In this document: positions 48,333-57,261 of the stretch, piece by piece | How positions within the stretch are numbered: the stretch's first letter is position 1 | How the letters are laid out: each line of letters opens with the position of its first letter | DNA from: Pseudomonas sp. KU26590 | GTDB taxonomy: Bacteria; Pseudomonadota; Gammaproteobacteria; Pseudomonadales; Pseudomonadaceae | Length of the DNA: 64,000 bases | Direction: 5' to 3' | Assembly (NCBI RefSeq): GCF_026153515.1 | Contig: NZ_CP110644.1 | Span: 3,129,501 to 3,193,500, forward strand | Translations under genes and position numbers: made by a program | Notes under the pieces: model-generated | What the model was told of the DNA's origin: nothing | Database searches by the model: none | What the model saw: only the letters and a program-made list of their open reading frames with translations

Positions 48333-49166
48333 ATGATGGATCTTTGGACCGCCGCACAGGCACTGATACTTGGGGTTGTAGAAGGGCTGACGGAGTTTTT
48401 GCCGATTTCCAGCACGGGGCATCAGATCATCGTTGCGGATCTGATCGGCTTTGGCGGCGAGCGCGCGATGGCGTTCAATATCATTATTCAGCTGGGCGCG
48501 ATCCTGGCAGTGATGTGGGAGTTTCGCCGCAAAATCCTCGACGTCGTCATTGGCTTGCCGACGCGGCCCGAAGCGCGGCGTTTCACTGTCAACCTCATCG
48601 TCGGCGTGCTGCCGGCCATGGTCCTCGGGGTGCTGTTTGCCGATCTGATCCACCAGTACCTGTTCAACCCGATCACTGTGGCCGTGGCGCTGGTGGTGGG
48701 TGGTTTCATCATGCTCTGGGCTGAGCGCCGCGAGCATGTGATTCACGCCGAAACCGTGGATGAGATGACCTGGGTGGATGCGCTGAAGGTCGGCTTCGCG
48801 CAATGCCTGGCGATGATTCCCGGCACGTCGCGGTCGGGCTCGACCATCATTGGCGGGCTGCTGTTCGGCCTGTCACGCAAGACCGCCACCGAGTTTTCGT
48901 TCTTTCTGGCGATGCCGACCATGATCGCGGCGTCGGTGTACTCCGGGTACAAATACCGGCACATCTTCCAGCCCGACGACCTGCCAGTGTTCGCCATCGG
49001 CTTCATCGCCGCGTTCATCTTCGCCATGATCGCCGTACGCGCCTTGCTCAAGTTCATCGCCACCCACAGCTACGATGTGTTCGCCTGGTACCGCATCGCC
49101 TTCGGTTTGCTGATCCTGGCGACCTGGCAATTCGGCTGGATCGACTGGTCCAGCGTGCAGGGCTGA
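48333..49166 (+). CDS. uppP: undecaprenyl-diphosphatase UppP (BacA)
   Basis: A 277-aa inner-membrane enzyme regenerating undecaprenyl phosphate for cell-wall and surface polysaccharide synthesis. The family motifs are clear: [17 protein letters not shown] near 11-27 with the catalytic Glu, and [16 protein letters not shown] near 160-175 with the conserved Arg and Ser. About eight helices. GGGGG precedes the ATG. A DUF1294 gene begins 7 bp after the stop and is probably co-transcribed. Confidence 0.95.
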   Translation: MMDLWTAAQALILGVVEGLTEFLPISSTGHQIIVADLIGFGGERAMAFNIIIQLGAILAVMWEFRRKILDVVIGLPTRPEARRFTVNLIVGVLPAMVLGVLFADLIHQYLFNPITVAVALVVGGFIMLWAERREHVIHAETVDEMTWVDALKVGFAQCLAMIPGTSRSGSTIIGGLLFGLSRKTATEFSFFLAMPTMIAASVYSGYKYRHIFQPDDLPVFAIGFIAAFIFAMIAVRALLKFIATHSYDVFAWYRIAFGLLILATWQFGWIDWSSVQG

Positions 49167-49173
49167 TGTTCCG

Positions 49174-49614
49174 ATGACTCAACGCTTCGAACCGCAACAT
49201 CCGGCTCGCCCGGCCGCTGGCACAGCGGTCGTGCGCTTTCTGAAACTCAAGCTGCTGGCGCTGCTGTTGCTGTGCGGCCTGCCGGTTTACGGGGTCGTCA
49301 CGTATTGGACGAGCGGTGTCAGCTGGCTACCGGCGGCGGTCTACGCGCTGATGAGCGTTGTCGCCTTTGCTTTGTACGGCTACGACAAGCAGCAGGCCCG
49401 GCACAGCGGCCAGCGCACCCCGGAAAAACTCCTGCACGGGATCGAACTGCTCGGTGGCTGGCCCGGCGCGCTGCTGGCCCAGCAGGTGTTTCGTCACAAG
49501 ACCCGCAAGTTTTCGTACCAGTTGGTGTTCTGGCTGATTGTGCTGTTGCACGAATTGTTCTGGATGGACCGTCTGCTGTTCGGCGGTCGCCTGATCTCGC
49601 GCCACCTGTTTTAG
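49174..49614 (+). CDS. DUF1294 family membrane protein
   Basis: A 146-aa protein with three to four hydrophobic helices and the family signature YGYDKQQA followed by RTPEKLLHGIELLGGWPGALLAQQ and RHKTRKFSYQ. It lacks the N-terminal cold-shock domain found in many relatives; a short polar start takes its place. Function is not known. It follows uppP by 7 bp. Confidence 0.87.
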   Translation: MTQRFEPQHPARPAAGTAVVRFLKLKLLALLLLCGLPVYGVVTYWTSGVSWLPAAVYALMSVVAFALYGYDKQQARHSGQRTPEKLLHGIELLGGWPGALLAQQVFRHKTRKFSYQLVFWLIVLLHELFWMDRLLFGGRLISRHLF

Positions 49615-49644
49615 ACGACTGACGTACAAGTCTGGACGCGGGGG

Positions 49645-49989
49645 CTACAACTTCAGCGCCACTTGCCGGCGCTTCGACAGCTTGCCGACCACCAACTGAT
49701 GGGAGCGGGTCAGCAGTTCCTTCAGCTCCACCTCGCCCATGGCGAACGGGTAGGTGAGGGTGATCCAGTGGGCGCGGGCCAGGTACGGCGCAGGTCGCAC
49801 GCCCGGGCGGTCGACGTAGCCGAGGAACAGCTCGGCGCCGACTTTGAACGACAGGTCGTTCCCGGCCAGGCCCATCACCGCGAACATCTTGGTGTCAGCG
49901 ATGGAGAAAACCCGGACACCGCCCCATTTGTAATCCTCCCGTGCACCCGGAAGACTCAGGCAGAACGCGGCGACGGCTTCAATGTGCAT
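49645..49989 (-). CDS. MmcQ/YjbR family protein
   Basis: A 114-aa cytosolic protein of the CyaY-like YjbR fold. It has the typical start CLSLPGAREDYKWGG, VFSIADTKMFAVMGL and the end LLTRSHQLVVGKLSKR. These are putative DNA-binding proteins of unknown role. The ATG at 49989 is chosen since AGGAA lies 8 nt before it; the ATG two codons earlier is too close. Confidence 0.85.
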   Translation of the reverse strand: MHIEAVAAFCLSLPGAREDYKWGGVRVFSIADTKMFAVMGLAGNDLSFKVGAELFLGYVDRPGVRPAPYLARAHWITLTYPFAMGEVELKELLTRSHQLVVGKLSKRRQVALKL

Positions 49990-50033
49990 GGGCATATTCC
50001 TGAAGGGCGATGAGGGGGGCACGGGAGCGTGCG

Positions 50034-50441
50034 TTACCCATTTGCGCGAAGTCCGTTGGACGCCAGGTCCGCCAGAATCGGGCAGTCCGGCCGGCGGTCG
50101 CCCTGGCAGTGGCTGACCAGATTCTGCAGGGTGTCGCGCAGCCCCGCCAATTCCTCGATTTTCCGATTGAGCTCGACGATGTGCTTGTGGGCGAGCGCCT
50201 TGACGTCGGCGCTGGCCCGGCCGCGGTCCTGCCAGAGGGTCAGCAGTTTGCCGACTTCTTCCAGGGAAAACCCCAGATCGCGCGAGCGTTTGATGAACGC
50301 CAGGGTGTGCAGCTCGTCCGGGCCGTACACGCGATAGCCGCTGTCGGTGCGGGTGGCAGCCGGAAGCAGGCCGATGGATTCGTAATAGCGAATCATCTTG
50401 GCGCTGAGGCCGCTGCGTTTGGCGGCTTGTCCGATGTTCAT
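50034..50441 (-). CDS. cueR: copper-responsive MerR-family regulator CueR
   Basis: A 135-aa MerR-type activator: winged HTH at 1-70 ([20 protein letters not shown]), dimerisation helix about 80-110 and the Cu(I)-binding loop with Cys112 and Cys120 (CQGDRRPDC), spaced as in CueR. The ATG overlaps the copA stop by four bases, so it is made from the copA transcript and controls its own expression through the operator upstream of copA. Confidence 0.95.
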   Translation of the reverse strand: MNIGQAAKRSGLSAKMIRYYESIGLLPAATRTDSGYRVYGPDELHTLAFIKRSRDLGFSLEEVGKLLTLWQDRGRASADVKALAHKHIVELNRKIEELAGLRDTLQNLVSHCQGDRRPDCPILADLASNGLRANG

Positions 50442-52690
50442 GGGGCGTCTCCCGTGTCGTTGGGCTTGTCCTTGGGTTTGTCTTTGCGTTCGCTTTTGGG
50501 TGTCCAGGTTTTCAACAGCAGGGCGTTGCTCACGACGCTGACGCTGGACAAGGCCATGGCCGCGCCTGCCAGCACCGGATTGAGCACGCCGAACGCGGCC
50601 AGCGGAATGCCGATCAGGTTGTAGACGAAGGCCCAGAACAGGTTCTGGCGGATCTTCGCGTAGGTCTTGCGGCTGATGTCGAGGGCAGCGGGGATCAGAC
50701 GCGGGTCACCGCGCATGAGGGTGATGCCGGCGGCGTGCATGGCCACGTCCGTGCCGCCACCCATGGCGATGCCGATGTCGGCCGCGGCCAGGGCAGGGGC
50801 GTCGTTGATGCCGTCACCAACCATCGCCACCACGCCGGTTTTTTTCAGTGCCACGACGGTCGCGGCTTTATCGGCGGGCAACACCTCGGCGTGCACGTCG
50901 CTGATGCCCAGCGCCTCGGCGACCACCCTGGCGCTGCCGCGATTGTCACCCGTCAGCAAGTGGCTGCTGATGTGCCGGGCGTTCAGTTGCGCGATGGCAT
51001 CAAAGGCGCCGGGCTTGAGCGTGTCGCCGAAGGCAAACAGACCGAGCACCTGGCGCTGCGGGCTCAATTCGATCAGCCAGGACAGCGTGCGGCCTTCCGC
51101 TTCCCAGGCCTGAGCCCGCCCGTACAGGGCATCACCGATCGAACCGCTTTCTTCCTGCAAGCCACTTTCTTCCAGCAGGCGCCGATTACCCAACGCCAGT
51201 TCGTGGCCTTGCAGGGTGCCGGCGATACCGCGTCCGGCCAGCGCGCGGCTGTTGCTGACGGCGTCCAGGCTCAGCCCGCGTTCGGCGGTCACGTCCAGCA
51301 CCGCTTTGGCCAAGGGGTGTTCACTGCCACGCTGCAGCGCACCGGCCCGTCGCAGCAAGGTGTTTTCATCACCGTCGAGCGCGGCCATGTGAGCAATGCG
51401 CGGCGTACCGGAGGTCAGCGTGCCGGTCTTGTCGAAGACCACCGTGGTGACTTCGTGGGCGCGTTCCAGGGCTTCGGCGTCCTTGATCAGAATGCCGTGA
51501 CGTGCGGCCACGCCGGTGCCGGCCATGATCGCGGTGGGTGTCGCGAGTCCGAGCGCGCACGGGCAGGCAATCACCAGCACGGTGACGGCGTTGATCAACG
51601 CAGCCTCCAGCGACGCGCCCGCCACCAGCCAGCCGGCCAGCGTCGCCACGGCAATCAGCAGGACCACGGGCACGAACACCTGACTGACTTTGTCGACCAG
51701 CTTCTGAATCGGCGCCTTGGCAGACTGCGCGTCTTCCACCAGCCGTATGATGCGCGCCAGCACGGTTTCCGCGCCCAGCGCCTGGGTGCTGATCAGCAGC
51801 CGACCTTCACCGTTGATTGCGCCGCCGGTGACCTTGTCGCCAGGCTGTTTGGGTACCGGCAGGCTCTCACCGCTGATCAAGGCTTCGTCGGCATGGCTCT
51901 GGCCTTCGATCACCTCGCCATCCACCGGGAAGCGCTCGCCGGGTTTGACCACCACACAATCACCGATGCTCAGCGCGCTGATGGCGACGTCCACTTCCTG
52001 CCCGTCCACCTGCTTTATCGCGCGTTCAGGGCGCAAGGCTTCCAGCGCCCGAATCGCGCTGGCGGTCTGGCGCTTGGCGCTGCTCTCCAGGTATTTGCCG
52101 AGCAGGACCAGGGCGATGACCACCGCCGATGCCTCGAAATACAAGTGCGGCATCGTACCGGGCGCAGCGCTGAGCCATTGATAAACGCTCAGCCCATATC
52201 CGGCGCTGGTGCCCAGCGCGACGAGCAAATCCATGTTGCCGGCACCTGCGCGCACGGCTTTCCAGGCCGCCACGTAGAAGCGCGCGCCGAGCACAAACTG
52301 CACAGGCGTTGCCAGGGCGAACTGCACCCACGGCGAAAGCATCCAGTGGACGCCGAACGGCTGCAGCAGCATCGGCAACACCAGCGGCAGCGCAAGGACG
52401 ATGGCCACTATCAGCTGCCAGCGCTCGGTGTCGTGGCGCTTGCGCTGGTCGGCTTGCTGGGCAGCTGAATCCTGTTCCAGGCTGGCGCTGTAGCCGGCCT
52501 TGTCGACGGCCGCCAGCAGCAGGGCGGGGTCGATCTGCCCGCTGACCTCAATGTGGGCGCGTTCGTTGGCGAGGTTAACCGTGGCGACCTCGACGCCGGG
52601 CACCTTGCGCAGCGCGCGCTCGACCCGACCTGCGCAGCTGGCGCAGGTCATGCCGGCAATCGGCAGATCAAAGGTTTGGGCATTGGGCAT
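50438..52690 (-). CDS. copA: copper-exporting P1B-type ATPase CopA
   Basis: A 750-aa inner-membrane pump exporting Cu(I). One N-terminal metal-binding domain holds Cys16 and Cys19 in [15 protein letters not shown]. Eight predicted helices follow, with CPC in [15 protein letters not shown], the actuator ISGESLPV, the phosphorylation site DKTGTLTSG and [12 protein letters not shown]. The ATG at 52690 is chosen; a longer frame runs into the promoter. A CueR operator lies 39 bp upstream, and cueR overlaps the 3' end. Confidence 0.96.
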   Translation of the reverse strand: MPNAQTFDLPIAGMTCASCAGRVERALRKVPGVEVATVNLANERAHIEVSGQIDPALLLAAVDKAGYSASLEQDSAAQQADQRKRHDTERWQLIVAIVLALPLVLPMLLQPFGVHWMLSPWVQFALATPVQFVLGARFYVAAWKAVRAGAGNMDLLVALGTSAGYGLSVYQWLSAAPGTMPHLYFEASAVVIALVLLGKYLESSAKRQTASAIRALEALRPERAIKQVDGQEVDVAISALSIGDCVVVKPGERFPVDGEVIEGQSHADEALISGESLPVPKQPGDKVTGGAINGEGRLLISTQALGAETVLARIIRLVEDAQSAKAPIQKLVDKVSQVFVPVVLLIAVATLAGWLVAGASLEAALINAVTVLVIACPCALGLATPTAIMAGTGVAARHGILIKDAEALERAHEVTTVVFDKTGTLTSGTPRIAHMAALDGDENTLLRRAGALQRGSEHPLAKAVLDVTAERGLSLDAVSNSRALAGRGIAGTLQGHELALGNRRLLEESGLQEESGSIGDALYGRAQAWEAEGRTLSWLIELSPQRQVLGLFAFGDTLKPGAFDAIAQLNARHISSHLLTGDNRGSARVVAEALGISDVHAEVLPADKAATVVALKKTGVVAMVGDGINDAPALAAADIGIAMGGGTDVAMHAAGITLMRGDPRLIPAALDISRKTYAKIRQNLFWAFVYNLIGIPLAAFGVLNPVLAGAAMALSSVSVVSNALLLKTWTPKSERKDKPKDKPNDTGDAP

Positions 52691-52728
52691 CGCGGACGCT
52701 CCGGCAAGTCGATTTCCATGAAGGATCA

Positions 52729-52754
52729 ACCTTACCCTTCTGGCAAGGTCAAGG
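52729..52754 (-). promoter_or_regulatory. CueR operator and promoter of copA-cueR
   Basis: The dyad ACCTTACCCTTCTGGCAAGGT (52729-52749) matches the ACCTT-N-AAGGT form of CueR boxes. On the minus strand the -35 element TTGACC (52752-52747) is separated by 19 bp from GATCCT (52727-52722), the stretched spacing typical of MerR-family promoters. Confidence 0.85.
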
Positions 52755-52865
52755 GGCGTGCGGTGAGGAATTTTTTGGCGGGGGCATTCGCCCATTGCTA
52801 CGCAGGACAGCCCATTTGCAACCTGCGACAATCCCAGCCCCTTTCGGCCAGGCGAGCGGCATACC

Positions 52866-53807
52866 GTGTACGACTTCAACGATTTGTACTACTTCGTGCA
52901 GGTGGTCGAGAACAAGGGGTTCGCCGCCGCCGCGCGCAAGATCGACGTGCCGAAAACCAAGCTCAGTCGGCGCATTGCGCAACTGGAAGATCGGCTCGGG
53001 GTGCGTCTGATCCAGCGCACCACGCGCAAGTTCACGGTGACCGAGGTGGGGCTGGATTACTACCGTCACTGCGTGGCGATGCTGGTGGAGGCCGACGCTG
53101 CAGAGAAGGTCGTCGAACAGTCGAGGTCCGAACCCCAGGGCATTGTGCGCATCAGTTGCCCGCCGGCCTTGGGTGCGATGGGGGTGAGCGACACCATCGT
53201 CAAGTTTTTGGTGCTGCACCCGAAAGTGCAGATTCAGGTGGAGAGCACCAACCGTCGTGTGGATGTGTTGGGGGAGGGCTATGACATCGCGCTGAGGGTG
53301 CGTTTTCCGCCACTGGACGACGAGAATCTGGTGATGAAGGTGTTGGGCGAGAGCCATCAGCGGCTGGTTGTTCACCCTTCGTTGCTGGAGGGCAGGACGA
53401 TTCGCACGCCGCAGGAGCTGGTGATGGCCGGTCTGCCGAGCGTGGATCTGGCGCCGGCGAACCGTGAGCACCGTTGGGCGTTGATCGGCCCGGGCGATGA
53501 GCGGATCGAGGTGCCCCATCAGCCGCGCTTTGTGACGTCGGACCTGGATGCATTGCACCGCGCAGCGGTCGAGGGTGTGGGGGTGGTGCAGATGCCGGAG
53601 ATCATGGTGCGGCATTCGTTGCATGAGGGCAGGCTGGTTGAGTTGCTGCCGGGGTTTCGGCCGCCAAGCGGGTTGATCCATGCGGTGTTCCCGTCTCGCC
53701 GCGGGTTGCTGCCCTCGGTGCGAGGGCTGGTGGATTTGCTGGCCGAGGATTTCGGGGCAAACGCGAAGGCGGATCGGGAGGCGTGTGAGTTGGCGGGGAA
53801 GCTGTGA
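52866..53807 (+). CDS. LysR-family transcriptional regulator
   Basis: A 313-aa regulator: HTH at about 1-60 ([40 protein letters not shown]), then a periplasmic-binding-protein-like effector domain with [14 protein letters not shown] and [20 protein letters not shown]. The start is GTG at 52866. The gene is divergent from copA with 175 bp between starts and is convergent with the cysteine desulfurase. The target and effector are unknown. Confidence 0.9.
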   Translation: MYDFNDLYYFVQVVENKGFAAAARKIDVPKTKLSRRIAQLEDRLGVRLIQRTTRKFTVTEVGLDYYRHCVAMLVEADAAEKVVEQSRSEPQGIVRISCPPALGAMGVSDTIVKFLVLHPKVQIQVESTNRRVDVLGEGYDIALRVRFPPLDDENLVMKVLGESHQRLVVHPSLLEGRTIRTPQELVMAGLPSVDLAPANREHRWALIGPGDERIEVPHQPRFVTSDLDALHRAAVEGVGVVQMPEIMVRHSLHEGRLVELLPGFRPPSGLIHAVFPSRRGLLPSVRGLVDLLAEDFGANAKADREACELAGKL

Positions 53808-53904
53808 GCCGGGGCCGCCCTGCGACGGACAGCCCCGCGTGTTCATCAGCCGCAAAATAACCAACGGGTCAGATCAGCACGGATGGGGCTTCCCCACTAC
53901 GCCG

Positions 53905-55065
53905 TTACCAAAACGTCGTCGACGGCGCACTGACCTTGCCGGCAATCACCGCAATCGCCTTTTCCACATCACTCACCTCGGTATACCGCCCCAGGCTCAG
54001 GCGCAAACTGCTGCCAGCCTGACCCGGGCTCAACCCCAACGCCAGCAACACGTGGGAAACGCTGCTGCTCGCCGAGTTGCAGGCGGAGGTCGAGGAAACC
54101 GCCAGTTCGCTGGCAAGGCTGGCGACGTTGAAGCCCGGGCTGTCGATGCAGACGTTGAGGGTGTGGGGGATGCGCTGGTCTGGATCACCGTTCAGGCTCA
54201 CGCCGTTCAGGTTGAGCAGGCCTTCGCGCAGGTGTGCCGACAAGGCACTGATGCGCGTAACTTCCTCGTCCATTTCGGCGCTGGCCAGTGCGTAAGCCGC
54301 GCCCATGCCGACGATCTGGTGGGTGGCGAGGGTACCGGAGCGGTAACCCTGTTCGTGGCCGCCGCCGTGCATCTGTGCTTCGAGCAACGGTCTGGCGCGC
54401 TCGCCAACATAGAGGGCGCCAATGCCTTTCGGGCCGTAGGTTTTGTGTGCGGAGAAGGACATCAAGTCGACGGGCAACGCCGTCAGGTCGATCGCCACTT
54501 TGCCAGCGCCTTGGGCGGCGTCGACGTGGAACAGGGCGCCGTGTTCTCGCACGATCTGGCCGATGGCGGTGACGTCGGTGACGGTGCCCAGCTCGTTGTT
54601 AACCAGCATGAGTGACACCAGCAACGTGTCGTCGCGCATTGCCTGGCGAACGGCGTCGGGGTGAATCAGGCCGCGGTTGTCGGGTTCCAGCCAGGTCACC
54701 GGGCACCCGGCGTGCTCAAGCTGGCGCACGGTGTCGATGACGGCTTTGTGTTCGATGGTGCTGGTGATGAGGTGACGGCGGGCGCCGTTGCTCGGGTTGA
54801 GCGCGATGCCCTTGATCGCCAGGTTGTTGGATTCGGTCGCGCCCGAGGTCCAGACCAGCGCGTCGGCACTGCAGCCCACCAGTTCAGCAACCTGACGGCG
54901 TGCCAGTTCAACGGCTTGGCGGGCTTGATTGCCGTAGGCGTGGGAGGAGGAGGCCGGGTTGCCGAAGGTGCCTTCGCGGCCCAGGCAAGTCACCATGGCC
55001 TGGATGACGCGGTCATCAACCGGAGTGGTGGCGGCGTAATCGAAATAACAAGGAAGAGTTTTCAT
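53905..55065 (-). CDS. cysteine desulfurase, IscS/NifS-like
   Basis: A 386-aa PLP enzyme releasing sulfur from cysteine. The start YFDYAATTPVDDRV and the PLP lysine Lys208 in SFSAHKTYGPKG are typical, as are DAAQGAGK and GGGHEQGYRSGT. Cys329 in STSACNSA is the persulfide carrier. It stands apart from an isc operon, so it is a second, stand-alone desulfurase. Divergent from an Lrp-type regulator that may control it. Confidence 0.9.
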   Translation of the reverse strand: MKTLPCYFDYAATTPVDDRVIQAMVTCLGREGTFGNPASSSHAYGNQARQAVELARRQVAELVGCSADALVWTSGATESNNLAIKGIALNPSNGARRHLITSTIEHKAVIDTVRQLEHAGCPVTWLEPDNRGLIHPDAVRQAMRDDTLLVSLMLVNNELGTVTDVTAIGQIVREHGALFHVDAAQGAGKVAIDLTALPVDLMSFSAHKTYGPKGIGALYVGERARPLLEAQMHGGGHEQGYRSGTLATHQIVGMGAAYALASAEMDEEVTRISALSAHLREGLLNLNGVSLNGDPDQRIPHTLNVCIDSPGFNVASLASELAVSSTSACNSASSSVSHVLLALGLSPGQAGSSLRLSLGRYTEVSDVEKAIAVIAGKVSAPSTTFW

Positions 55066-55271
55066 GGGAGTTTCTGCGCTGTCCGTCGTGCAGAAAATAC
55101 TACTAGCGTCAGGGTGAAAAAAAATTGATTCCTCAACGGAGATTTGCGTCCGGCTTAGAATATATTTCCCCTAAAACCGTATTTAACGGAATATGATTTT
55201 CAGCTGCGCTCGTTTTGGCCTATCTTTATCGCTTCCCGGCATATGACTTCACTGAGGCCACCGCGCATTCC

Positions 55272-55733
55272 ATGGACAAATTCGACCAGGCCATCCTGAG
55301 CATCCTGCAAAACGATTGCACCCGCCCGATTGCGGAAATCGCCGACAGCGTCGGTCTCGGCAGCACCGCGTGCTGGCGCCGTGTGCAGAAACTCGAAGAG
55401 CAGGGGATGATTCGCGGGCGCGTCGCGTTGCTCGACCCGGGGCAGTTGAACGTCGCGGTAACGGTGTTCGCGGCGATTCGCACCAACCAGCACAACGCCC
55501 AGTGGCTGGGTCGCTTTCATGACCTTATCGCCACGCTGCCTGAAGTGGTCGAGTGCTACCGCATGGCCGGCGATACCGACTACATGCTGCGGATCGTGGT
55601 GCCGGACATCGCCGGCTACGATGCCGTCTACAAGAAGCTCATTCAGCTGTCGGGTATCACCGACATGAGCTCCAGCTTCGCCATGGAGCAGATCAAGTCC
55701 ACGACCCAGCTGCCGCTTAACTACACGTCGTGA
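55272..55733 (+). CDS. Lrp/AsnC-family transcriptional regulator
   Basis: A 153-aa regulator: HTH about 1-60 (DKFDQAILSILQNDCTRPIAEIADSVGLGSTACWRRVQKLE) and a RAM ligand-binding domain about 65-150 (GDTDYMLRIVVPDIAGYDAVYKKL). The ATG at 55272 gives the normal length; the open frame extends 19 codons upstream. It is divergent from the cysteine desulfurase across 206 bp, suggesting cysteine or another amino acid as effector (inference). Confidence 0.9.
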   Translation: MDKFDQAILSILQNDCTRPIAEIADSVGLGSTACWRRVQKLEEQGMIRGRVALLDPGQLNVAVTVFAAIRTNQHNAQWLGRFHDLIATLPEVVECYRMAGDTDYMLRIVVPDIAGYDAVYKKLIQLSGITDMSSSFAMEQIKSTTQLPLNYTS

Positions 55734-55778
55734 ACCTCGCATCGGGGTAAATTAAAAACACCCGGTCTAAATCCAGCG

Positions 55779-55818
55779 CAAAAAAAAGCAGCCATTCGAC
55801 GATGGCTGCTTTTTTTGT
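55779..55818. terminator. bidirectional intrinsic terminator between lrp-type gene and pcs
   Basis: GCAGCCAT, loop TCGACG, ATGGCTGC, with an A tract on the left and a T tract on the right. It can end transcripts from both convergent genes. Confidence 0.92.
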
Positions 55819-55843
55819 TCGTTGGGAAACGTCGAGGAAAGAA

Positions 55844-56563
55844 TCAGACGCGAGCTTTGTCGATCCACTCCATCGACGTGCGCCAGATGCAGATGCCCAG
55901 GAAGTACGCCGACATGGCCAGCCACACGAACAGCGTCACCGACGCGTTGTACGGGTGGTTCATGACCAGCAGGAAGCTGCACAGGAACCAGACGGCAGTG
56001 ACTGCAATGTTGAGGGCCATGAAGCGGCGAACGCGGAACGGGTGCAGGAACTTCATGCGTGTGACGGTCAGCAGCGCGAGGCAGATCACCGTGATGAAGG
56101 TCAGCCAGGGCGCCGGGGAAAGGATGTACACGCACAGGGCGACGACGTTCCAGGCGGCGGGGAAGCCCTGAAAGTAGTTGTCCTTGCTCTTCATCTCGAC
56201 GTTGCAGAAGCAGAACAGCGACGACACCAGGATGATCGAGGTGGTCAGCAGCAGGGTGTATTCCGGCAACGGAATGTAGCGGTAGATGAACAGCGCGGGG
56301 ATGAACACGTAGGTCAGGTAGTCGATCACCAGGTCGAGCACGGAGCCGTCGAAGTGCGGCAGGACCGACTGCACGTTGAGCTTGCGCGCCAGGGAGCCGT
56401 CTACACCATCGACGATCAGGGCAAAGCCCAGCCAGAGCAGGCACGCCTTGGGTTGGTTATCGAACAGCGCAATGGTCGCCAGGAAGGCGAGCACCACCCC
56501 CGTAGCGGTAAAACCATGGGCGCCCCAGGCCTTGAGCCAGGCGATGCGTTGAATTGGAATCAT
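55844..56563 (-). CDS. pcs: phosphatidylcholine synthase
   Basis: A 239-aa inner-membrane enzyme condensing CDP-diacylglycerol with choline to phosphatidylcholine. The CDP-alcohol phosphotransferase motif is complete: Asp52, Asp55-Gly-x2-Ala-Arg60, then Gly73-x3-Asp77-x3-Asp81. About seven to eight helices. Family length is about 240. The pathway depends on external choline, fitting a host-associated Pseudomonas. An inverted repeat 70-90 bp upstream could be an operator. Confidence 0.92.
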   Translation of the reverse strand: MIPIQRIAWLKAWGAHGFTATGVVLAFLATIALFDNQPKACLLWLGFALIVDGVDGSLARKLNVQSVLPHFDGSVLDLVIDYLTYVFIPALFIYRYIPLPEYTLLLTTSIILVSSLFCFCNVEMKSKDNYFQGFPAAWNVVALCVYILSPAPWLTFITVICLALLTVTRMKFLHPFRVRRFMALNIAVTAVWFLCSFLLVMNHPYNASVTLFVWLAMSAYFLGICIWRTSMEWIDKARV

Positions 56564-56633
56564 GGACGGTCCTTCTGGAAATAAGCGGGTTCGGTCGGGT
56601 ACGGCAGCGGTCGACGGAACCAGAGGTGCATCT

Positions 56634-56654
56634 ATCGACCGGGGATCGGTCGAT
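56634..56654. promoter_or_regulatory. 8-bp inverted repeat upstream of pcs
   Basis: ATCGACCG (56634-56641), 5 bp, CGGTCGAT (56647-56654). The size and spacing suit a dimeric repressor. It lies in the 286-bp divergent region between pcs and a small secreted-protein gene. A related GGTCGGCTGACC palindrome is at about 56753-56764. Confidence 0.45.
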
Positions 56655-56849
56655 AAGGTTCATACGTAGCCCCTACACGGTAGCAGGCGGCGCAGGCTTT
56701 CGTTACTCAAATGTGACGCCGTGACACGGAGCAGAGCGGCGCAGGTGTCATTGGTCGGCTGACCGACAAAGAAGGCAATATGCTGGCCCCGATGCAGAGA
56801 CTACCTCGTCAGAATCCACGCCTGATCAGTCACTTAGGCAAGGAATCGC

Positions 56850-57179
56850 ATGTCATTTATCAAGGTACTACTGACCTTCTGCCTTCTCGCCTCGATGACG
56901 TCCCAGGCCTTCGCGCGCGGTCCAAGCAAAAACGAACGCGACCTCTGCACCTGGGGCGCCGGGATGGCGGCTACCGCTCAGCAATACAAACTCGCCGGTC
57001 TGACGCTGTACGGCGCCCGCAACAAGATGCAGGCCCAGCACTTCGCCCAGCAATGGATGCGCATGAGCGCGCTGGGCATCACAGAGCAGACCTACGACAG
57101 CCCGTCGAGACTGCGTCCTGAAAGCGTCAAACAGGTGTATTACGAAGGCTGCATCAAGCACGAAGTCGCACGGCGCTGA
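56850..57179 (+). CDS. small secreted/periplasmic hypothetical protein
   Basis: A 109-aa protein with a clear Sec signal peptide (about 1-22, ending TSQAFA before RG). The mature 87 residues are mainly helical, have two Cys (in DLCTWGAG and YEGCIKHE) able to form a disulfide, and no known domain. AAGGAA precedes the ATG. Divergent from pcs. Confidence 0.75.
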   Translation: MSFIKVLLTFCLLASMTSQAFARGPSKNERDLCTWGAGMAATAQQYKLAGLTLYGARNKMQAQHFAQQWMRMSALGITEQTYDSPSRLRPESVKQVYYEGCIKHEVARR

Positions 57180-57261
57180 ACCGTCGCGCCGCAACCCGGA
57201 AGGTGCGGCGCGACCCATGCTGTGCAACAGGTACAGCCCAATCAGTCCAATAAAAGCGGGA

